From SG8-32-3 sp964514055 (GTDB taxonomy: Archaea; Thermoproteota; Bathyarchaeia; Bathyarchaeales; Bathycorpusculaceae), in NCBI GenBank assembly GCA_964514055.1, contig CAZEPB010000016.1, positions 1 to 37,081 on the forward strand: 37,081 nucleotides of DNA, given 5' to 3'. Both the position numbers and the translations under genes were made by a program. Position 1 is the stretch's first letter; each line of letters begins with the position of its first letter. The notes beneath the pieces were generated by a model. It had not been told where the DNA came from. It searched no databases and saw nothing but the letters and a program-made list of their open reading frames with translations. Below, in pieces: positions 32,801-37,081 of the stretch.

Positions 32801-33686
32801 CTTGTCCTCTAAGCGTTCTTCCTGCATAGGGAGTTAAATCAAAAGGTACGGTGTCAAGCGTAACAGGGTCTGTTAAGTTTGCCACAGTGAGGGTGCTGCC
32901 ATCATCCAATAGGAAACCTAGTATGACTCCAGCGTTGTTGGTGCCTGTGGCTGTTACGTTGACGTAAGTATAGTTTGCCAAATTCAGTTGGGGACAGTTA
33001 AGTGTGTAAATCGTTGCCATGCTGGTGAAATCAACCGGTTCAAGTTCAAGAAACAGATTAGACGCGCTGCTGTCGAGAACGTATTCACCAGTTGTGGTGT
33101 TTGTATCTATCGTCCATTCAGACAAAGGAACAATTGGCGGTGTGATTGTTGTTGTAAGGTTTGTAAATTCAGTGGTTAAAGTGACTGGCAAAGGCGTGTC
33201 TTGATTCAGCCCCAGTTTTTCGGCTTGATCGCTTGATAATAGGATGCTGCTATTGTCGGTTAGGAGAGTGTTGAGGTCAAGTTTGCTTCCTGTCTTCCAA
33301 TCATAAAAATCACCAAAAGCGTCAGGATAATCTGTAGATATTCCAGCCGCGCTCATCTTGGGGTCAAATTGGCTTTCTATTAATGCTGGGATCTGCGCCG
33401 AAAGTTCTGGCATGATTCCAACTGCTTCGGGAGTCAGGTCACTTATTGGTTCTTGGTCTGCTGCCTTGAGGTAGCCTCCGCTGGTGCTGTTTGTGATTTT
33501 TAGGTCTACTTCTCCTTCGCTTTGAAGAATGCTTGTTAGAAACGCGTTTTCCAGGGTGTCCGTGGTGATTTGGATGCCTACTAGTAATGTTACGCCTAAG
33601 GTTACGGCTAGAATTGCGCTGAGGTTTTTTGTTTTTCTTCTGGACAGCGATCTCCACGCAATCAGGAAACTAGATTTTATTCCCAT
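29889..33686 (-). CDS. Tandem FtsX/MacB-type permease with an extracytoplasmic beta-rich insertion
   Basis: A 1265-residue membrane protein that carries two permease halves in one chain. The first half has a MacB-like N-terminal helix (LSAILAVTLGVTLLVGIQI, about 22-40), a large outer domain, and an FtsX domain at about 445-590 ending in PALRASRVNIVEALRG. Four extra helices follow (about 595-730). The second half repeats the plan: helix near 760, another outer domain, and a C-terminal FtsX domain ending PAFAASRIPPAEALRYVG. Residues about 183-322 form an inserted Thr/Asn-rich beta region (YVLDSSASNLFLELEP; GRTLRGQAFM) like a carbohydrate-binding jelly roll. GGTGA sits four bases before the ATG. 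Likely a mechanotransmitting or export complex; substrate unknown. Confidence 0.93.
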   Translation of the reverse strand: MGIKSSFLIAWRSLSRRKTKNLSAILAVTLGVTLLVGIQITTDTLENAFLTSILQSEGEVDLKITNSTSGGYLKAADQEPISDLTPEAVGIMPELSAQIPALIESQFDPKMSAAGISTDYPDAFGDFYDWKTGSKLDLNTLLTDNSSILLSSDQAEKLGLNQDTPLPVTLTTEFTNLTTTITPPIVPLSEWTIDTNTTTGEYVLDSSASNLFLELEPVDFTSMATIYTLNCPQLNLANYTYVNVTATGTNNAGVILGFLLDDGSTLTVANLTDPVTLDTVPFDLTPYAGRTLRGQAFMTLVSLNGTRASINVTEIAFETPNLNGSSRLPIIKFASEISKVELQVVGIFDSNRPGIGSQYPGAVFKLEHLQKWISLQDPNRETDIISAFLVTYKADHFVREIDEDYLKNKVELLENAIPEEVDSQTGETQKIYQVTSARLDFIDIAEFFITLMSTILTSLGFLITLTGVLLITNIQLMSVEDREFQTGVLRAVGANRRGIFQSIIIENLFQGIIGGILGLIGGLAFGQAVALYLIGLFGTGELSVQPVISQGTVVLSVIIGVVLSIVTGILPALRASRVNIVEALRGIKMKFTAKSSRNLAALGVLMIIAGIIILLYNGVFDETYQVFWSSEGWDSLEEWRILMIGFGLFTGGLGFVLSRFIDRVKAFNITAVTLWAIPSILFVVAMGNWVTDITGLSIEILVLGIIEIIIGSILFVALNLPILMRGLRNVLINLRGLKGVGQISPSLISSHITRSTLTFAIFAVILTLNVLVAALIPTSLGTATQIEEDSQGVDFAVFLSKPEANISGTSYSDELYKIDDRITDVIGFKTFQPNQDFTKFIALKDPSSSEFDYTTDLLPIGMGEFKSEQIRGNASDYSDPDWRYAFYLEGFPDGTRESFVSDLSDDELLELSKKGWDQFFDPQYKMAAYNVTSDLLSIFSGETELSELEFGDLGSSGEDALEGVEPLKDYEGNTIENPIVFTDSFLLPVGLQIWIPTNTSSNGFPNYQAFTIGGSLDSQRGGGFPLATGLSFGGENDFSGILGTVYLPEQWTNQTDFLGEANGQTLTSRGKDQYDSYLIKTSLPIDDPQLEDIAQAIETFTNTNDKGYRLLAADNFFVANSTLTYSRIESTLEMTDRIASFLQIYVTFGLVIGAVGMGVISVRNVSERKREIGMMRAIGFPRRQVILSVLLELVVLGVIGLIIGVVNGLLVSLGFANMQGVALVIPWGEIGLYLSIIVLIALGSGSLPAFAASRIPPAEALRYVG

Positions 33687-33736
33687 GATTTCACCAATTC
33701 TAACAAGTTTTTGATTTTGAAAACCGAGCCGGCAAA

Positions 33737-34273
33737 CTAGTCTTTGTTTTTTAGTTTATGAGCGATTCTGTTGAGTTTTTCAGAGCAATCTCTTAGGGCG
33801 TCAGCTATTTTTTTGGCATCTGTAACTGATAGTTTGTCAAGATTGTGATGTATAGTGGTCAAAGCTTGCAATAGTTTTTGGATGGGTTCCCTTGTTTCAT
33901 GAAGTTTTTCCTTGTTGGGTCCTATTTGGAAACCTCCGATTAGCATTGGTGCGAGAAACTCCATTTTTTTCATAAAATCTTGACCGAGCGCTATCTGCTT
34001 TTCCAAGAACTTGTGTCCTTTCTGGGTGAAACTATAGCGTTTGAAACCCTCTATAGCCTTTGGTAACTCTTTTGTGAAGCCTTTTTTTCGCATCCAAGCT
34101 AATAAGGGGTATATTGATCCTGGGCTTGGTTTCCAGTGCCCATTGGTTTGCACCTTTATTTTCTCAGCGATTTCGGCTCCTGACATGGGTTTCTCGCTTA
34201 GCATTTTTAGAACTAGGAACCTGAGGAGACCGCGTGGGACACCCATGGTTCTGCCTTTACTACTTATAGTCAT
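33737..34273 (-). CDS. PadR-family transcriptional regulator
   Basis: A 178-residue winged-helix regulator. The PadR core is GLLRFLVLKMLSEKPMSGAEI followed by WKPSPGSIYPLLAWMRKKGF and YSFTQKGHKFL; the C-terminal half (about 100-178) is a helical, probably coiled-coil dimerisation region. PadR genes commonly sit beside, and repress, the transporter genes they control. Here the gene is 50 bases upstream of the tandem permease gene on the same strand. An ATG at 34246 (MGVPRGLL) is an alternative start. An imperfect palindrome overlaps the TATA box upstream and may be its own operator. Confidence 0.93.
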   Translation of the reverse strand: MTISSKGRTMGVPRGLLRFLVLKMLSEKPMSGAEIAEKIKVQTNGHWKPSPGSIYPLLAWMRKKGFTKELPKAIEGFKRYSFTQKGHKFLEKQIALGQDFMKKMEFLAPMLIGGFQIGPNKEKLHETREPIQKLLQALTTIHHNLDKLSVTDAKKIADALRDCSEKLNRIAHKLKNKD

Positions 34274-34300
34274 CGTGCCACATCCAAAACATCTTCAGTG

Positions 34301-34316
34301 ATATCACTTGCGATAT
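34301..34316. promoter_or_regulatory. Palindrome overlapping the TATA box of the padR gene, possible autoregulatory operator
   Basis: ATATCAC-TT-GCGATAT (34301-34316) has seven-base arms that match at six of seven positions. The minus-strand TATA-like TTTTATATCGC (34310-34320) overlaps its right arm. A dimeric PadR bound here would block TBP, giving negative autoregulation. This is inference from position and symmetry. Confidence 0.45.
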
Positions 34317-34418
34317 AAAACCTTTACGTATTCCAAGTATATCTTCCAACGCAAAGGGCACGTTGGCACTTAGGTCTTAGAAAGTGATGTGAAATAAGGC
34401 GGTACTTTAAACTGTCGA

Positions 34419-35057
34419 CTATCTTAAGCTCAGTTTTTCTCCCGTTACTATGTAAACTATTGCTTCGCCAACGTACGTGGTGTGGTCAGCTATTCTTTCG
34501 AGGTACCGCGAAACCAGAAGGTTACACATAACACACTTACTCCTCCCACGCACCGTAGAAAGCTGGTTAAGATACGCAAGGAAAAGCTCATCCACCTCTG
34601 TCTCGGTGACAGCCAAACTTTTAGCCAGCTCTGCATCATGCTGCTTCAACGCTGCCACGCTTTTGCCAACCATCTCAGAAACCTTTTCAACCAGCTTCCG
34701 CATCAACTCAGAAGAAACTGCGCATTTGTCTATTTTTGCCAGTTTTTGCTGGGTAAAAGATATATCCCAGGCATATCTGCCGTATCTTTCAAAGTCGTAT
34801 GCTATTTTCATGTAGGAGTTTATGATCCTCAGGTCAGATGCCACTGGCTGATATTTAACTATCAACTCGAAAGCCTTGTTTTCAATTTCAACAGTCATGG
34901 TGCCAAGAACGTCGGAAAGTTCACGCACCTCTTCTGTTGGGTCTTTGCCGCGCATGAAGCCGCGAATGGACATGTTTATGGCGTTTTCAGCTACCTCGCC
35001 GCTCTTATAGACCATAACAGTTAGCTGCTCCAAACCCACGTCCAAAAGTCTAGTCAT
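34419..35057 (-). CDS. phoU: Phosphate-uptake regulator PhoU
   Basis: A 212-residue all-helical protein made of two PhoU three-helix bundles. Signatures are FELIVKYQPVASDLRIINSYMKIAYDFERYGRYA in the first half and SRYLERIADHTTYVGEAIVY at the end of the second; the E/D-x3-D pairs bind metal. It damps phosphate import through PstB. The ATG at 35057 follows GGTGA by five bases; the GTG at 35066 is part of that site. It is the last gene of the pstC-pstA-pstB-phoU operon. Archaea lack PhoR, so signalling must use other partners. Confidence 0.95.
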   Translation of the reverse strand: MTRLLDVGLEQLTVMVYKSGEVAENAINMSIRGFMRGKDPTEEVRELSDVLGTMTVEIENKAFELIVKYQPVASDLRIINSYMKIAYDFERYGRYAWDISFTQQKLAKIDKCAVSSELMRKLVEKVSEMVGKSVAALKQHDAELAKSLAVTETEVDELFLAYLNQLSTVRGRSKCVMCNLLVSRYLERIADHTTYVGEAIVYIVTGEKLSLR

Positions 35058-35066
35058 ACTTTTCAC

Positions 35067-35897
35067 CTAACCAAATTTCCCAGTTATGTATTTTTCTGTT
35101 AACTCATTCTTGGGGTTCTCAAAAATCATATCGGTGTCGCCATACTCTATAAGCTGACCCAGATACAGAAAGGCTGTGAAGTCAGAGACACGCGCAGCCT
35201 GTTGCATGTTATGCGTGACAATCACCACGGTGTAGTTGCGCTTAAGCGATACAATAAGTTCTTCAATTTTAGCTGTAGCTATAGGGTCAAGGGCTGAACA
35301 CGGCTCATCCATTAGAATAACTTCAGGCTCCAACGCGATTGCCCGTGCAATACACAGTCGCTGCTGTTGACCTCCCGAAATGCTGGTTCCAGACTTCTTA
35401 ATGTCGTCTTTTACCTCATCCCACAAGGTTGCCTGTTCGAGGCAGCGCTGTACAATTTCGTCAAGGTTCTTTCCTTTTTTCATTCCTGTCAGTCTTAATC
35501 CAGCTGCCACATTATCGTAGATGGACATTGTAGGGAACGGGTTTGGCTTCTGAAAAACCATGCCGACTCTTCTGCGGATTAACACAGGGTCGACATCGCT
35601 GTCGTAAATGTCTTTTCCGTCAAGAAGAACTTTTCCAGACATCTTAGCGCTGGGCACCAGTTCGTGCATTCTGTTGAAACATCGAATCAGCGTTGATTTT
35701 CCACACCCAGAAGGACCAATGATGGCGGTGACGGAGTTGGCTTTGACCGAGAGACTTATGTCTTTCAAGACGTGTTTGGCTCCAAACCAAGCATTCAAAC
35801 TTATACTCTGCATTTTCTCGCCTGTCAACACTGGCTTCTCAATGGGAGCTTTCTCAGCTTTGCTGATAGTATTTTTTCTCCTATTCAGTATTCTCAT
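35067..35897 (-). CDS. pstB: Phosphate ABC transporter ATPase PstB
   Basis: A 276-residue ATPase energising high-affinity phosphate import. Walker A GPSGCGKST, the PstB-typical insertion RCFNRMHELVPSAKMSGKV, VGMVFQKPNPFPTMSIYDNV, signature ISGGQQQRLCIARA, Walker B ILMDEPCSALDP and H-loop VTHNMQQAAR identify the subfamily. The N-terminus carries about 25 extra residues (RRKNTISKAEKAPIEK) compared with bacterial PstB. Its start overlaps the pstA stop by four bases (ATGA), and its stop directly abuts the start region of phoU. Confidence 0.97.
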   Translation of the reverse strand: MRILNRRKNTISKAEKAPIEKPVLTGEKMQSISLNAWFGAKHVLKDISLSVKANSVTAIIGPSGCGKSTLIRCFNRMHELVPSAKMSGKVLLDGKDIYDSDVDPVLIRRRVGMVFQKPNPFPTMSIYDNVAAGLRLTGMKKGKNLDEIVQRCLEQATLWDEVKDDIKKSGTSISGGQQQRLCIARAIALEPEVILMDEPCSALDPIATAKIEELIVSLKRNYTVVIVTHNMQQAARVSDFTAFLYLGQLIEYGDTDMIFENPKNELTEKYITGKFG

Positions 35898-36712
35898 CTA
35901 CCTAGCCGACCTCTGCTAGCTAATCTAACGCCGATATTAAGGCTTAAAACTATTAAAATCAAAACTAAAGCTGCACCCCACCCTTGAGCTTGAACGGCTG
36001 CAGAAGGTTGAAGAGCACTTCTCCAAATCGTTACGGGGAGAGCAGCCATGGGTTCGGTTAGCCCTTGGAAAAAGTGTCGACTACCCAAAACAGTCATTAT
36101 TAGAGGCGCCGTTTCCCCTGCAATTCTAGCCACTGCAAGAAGAGCACCAGTAATCAAACCTGATTTCCCAGCGGGCAAAACAACCATTAGAATGGTTTTC
36201 CACCTCCGCACACCTAACGCCATCGACGCTTCACGAACCGAGTTAGGCACCAGTTTCAGGGATTCTTCAGTAGTTCTAGCAACAATAGGGATAAGCATGA
36301 AAGAAAGCGCAATCGCCCCTGCTATAGCGGAGAAACTTCCTATTATGCCGATTACCACTACGACAGAGACAGTTATTCCAATTACTATTGATGGAAACTC
36401 TGTCAGCAAATCATTGAACGTCCGCATCCAATCAGCATACCGGTTGTTACCGTACTCTGATAGATAGATGCCCGACATGATGCCAAGCGGCATGCCAATT
36501 AGGCTAGTCAGCCCTATCAAGATTAAAGTGCCCTGAATCGCGGGGCCAATCCCGTTTTCGGAGAAAATGAATTGAAAGTTTATTTGCGAAGCGCCTCGTA
36601 CAATCACTTCAATAAGAATACTCAACAGTGGTATTACGGCGATAATAACGCATATCAAGCTGAGGAACAAGAAAAGCCTGTTCTTGAACTTCCTAAAAGC
36701 ATAATTATCCAT
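35894..36712 (-). CDS. pstA: Phosphate ABC transporter permease PstA
   Basis: A 272-residue permease with six membrane helices. Recognisable PstA stretches are GIYLSEYGNNRYADWMRTFNDLLTEFPSIVIGI and the EAA loop EASMALGVRRWKTILMVVLPAGKSGLITGALLAVARIAGETAPLI. The final block AVARIAGETAPL is the Pst permease hallmark. It forms the channel with PstC; the three-base gap to pstC and the overlap with pstB show operon expression. Confidence 0.96.
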   Translation of the reverse strand: MDNYAFRKFKNRLFLFLSLICVIIAVIPLLSILIEVIVRGASQINFQFIFSENGIGPAIQGTLILIGLTSLIGMPLGIMSGIYLSEYGNNRYADWMRTFNDLLTEFPSIVIGITVSVVVVIGIIGSFSAIAGAIALSFMLIPIVARTTEESLKLVPNSVREASMALGVRRWKTILMVVLPAGKSGLITGALLAVARIAGETAPLIMTVLGSRHFFQGLTEPMAALPVTIWRSALQPSAAVQAQGWGAALVLILIVLSLNIGVRLASRGRLGR

Positions 36713-36715
36713 TTA

Positions 36716-37081
36716 CTACACGGCACCTCCCTTAATTTTCAGCACACGCGTCACCATAACGTGCGCTATTATGTTGATGAGAAGACCTAGCAAAAGCAGA
36801 GTAAAGCCAACTGCAATAAAAGCAGGTAACTCAAGAGATGCTGGTGATGCCTCTAAATAGCCGTTAGCAATAAGAGACGACATCGTCTGACCAGCATTGA
36901 AGAGAGAGGTGGGCATCGCATTAGGACCTATTGCATTTCCTATCACCATGGTAACCGCCATTGTTTCGCCCACGGCTCTGCCCAGTCCTAAAATTACTGC
37001 CCCGAAGATTCCCGAGCGCCCGTAGTTTAATACCCAGTGTCTGATTACTTCCCATCTGGTTGCGCCTATACTGTAGGCGCC
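36716..37081 (-). CDS. pstC: Phosphate ABC transporter permease PstC, C-terminal part (5' end outside window)
   Basis: The frame is open from the window edge on the minus strand, so 121 residues are visible. They contain the EAA loop (YSIGATRWEVIRHWVLNYGR), the hallmark LGLGRAVGETMAVTMVIGNA, and the last membrane helix (FIAVGFTLLLLGLLINIIAHV). The GTG at 36973 is internal, not a start. The binding protein gene pstS, if in the operon, would lie beyond the window. Confidence 0.95.
   Translation of the reverse strand, partial: GAYSIGATRWEVIRHWVLNYGRSGIFGAVILGLGRAVGETMAVTMVIGNAIGPNAMPTSLFNAGQTMSSLIANGYLEASPASLELPAFIAVGFTLLLLGLLINIIAHVMVTRVLKIKGGAV

Overview
The window looks like a chromosomal segment of an uncultivated archaeon, most likely from the Thermoproteota/TACK side (Bathyarchaeia-like; this placement is inference). 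Archaeal signs are translation factor aIF1A, ribosomal protein L35Ae, a short adenylosuccinate synthetase, pantoate kinase beside archaeal-type phosphopantetheine adenylyltransferase, a bacterio-opsin-activator-type HTH regulator, an intron-containing tRNA-Lys(CTT), TATA boxes about 25-30 bases before start codons (leaderless genes), and a recurrent GGTGA ribosome binding site that often precedes TTG, GTG or CTG starts.

Region 1 (1-7.1 kb): the end of an ABC-2 exporter ATPase gene and its permease, purA, a membrane-anchored HtrA-like serine protease, an HTH_10 regulator, hybrid cluster protein, and convergent citrate synthase. Region 2 (7.1-12.2 kb): an AT-rich divergent control region, a KamA-family radical SAM protein with a structured leader, an MscS channel, an iron-sulfur flavoprotein, a glycerophosphodiesterase, a family 2 glycosyltransferase, a possible leaderless small ORF, and tRNA-Lys with a 20-base intron. 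Region 3 (12.2-16.6 kb): small information-processing and stress genes (OB-fold SSB, aIF1A, a zinc-ribbon protein apparently starting at ATA, a HELLH metallopeptidase, L35Ae, methylglyoxal synthase, a DUF4177-like protein, a LysW-like zinc ribbon). It is flanked by two inverted copies of a 24-base palindromic repeat.

Region 4 (16.6-20.9 kb): a 1210-residue surface protein joining a papain-type protease, Asp-box repeats, Ig-like and PKD domains, a Pro/Ser stalk and a C-terminal membrane anchor, followed by an unrecognised 184-aa protein. Region 5 (20.9-27.2 kb, minus strand): coaD and pantoate kinase in one operon with an ECF-type S component, then a complete polar amino-acid ABC importer (SBP, two permeases, ATPase) and an EamA-type transporter.

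Region 6 (27.3-34.3 kb, minus strand) is the most unusual unit: a PadR regulator, a 1265-aa tandem FtsX/MacB permease with an extracytoplasmic beta-rich insertion, a normal LolD/MacB-type ATPase, and a second ATPase carrying about 385 extra N-terminal helical residues. The three transporter genes run together with ATGA-type overlaps. Region 7 (34.4-37.1 kb, minus strand): the phosphate uptake operon pstC(partial)-pstA-pstB-phoU.

All functional calls come from reading motifs by eye; no database search was run.
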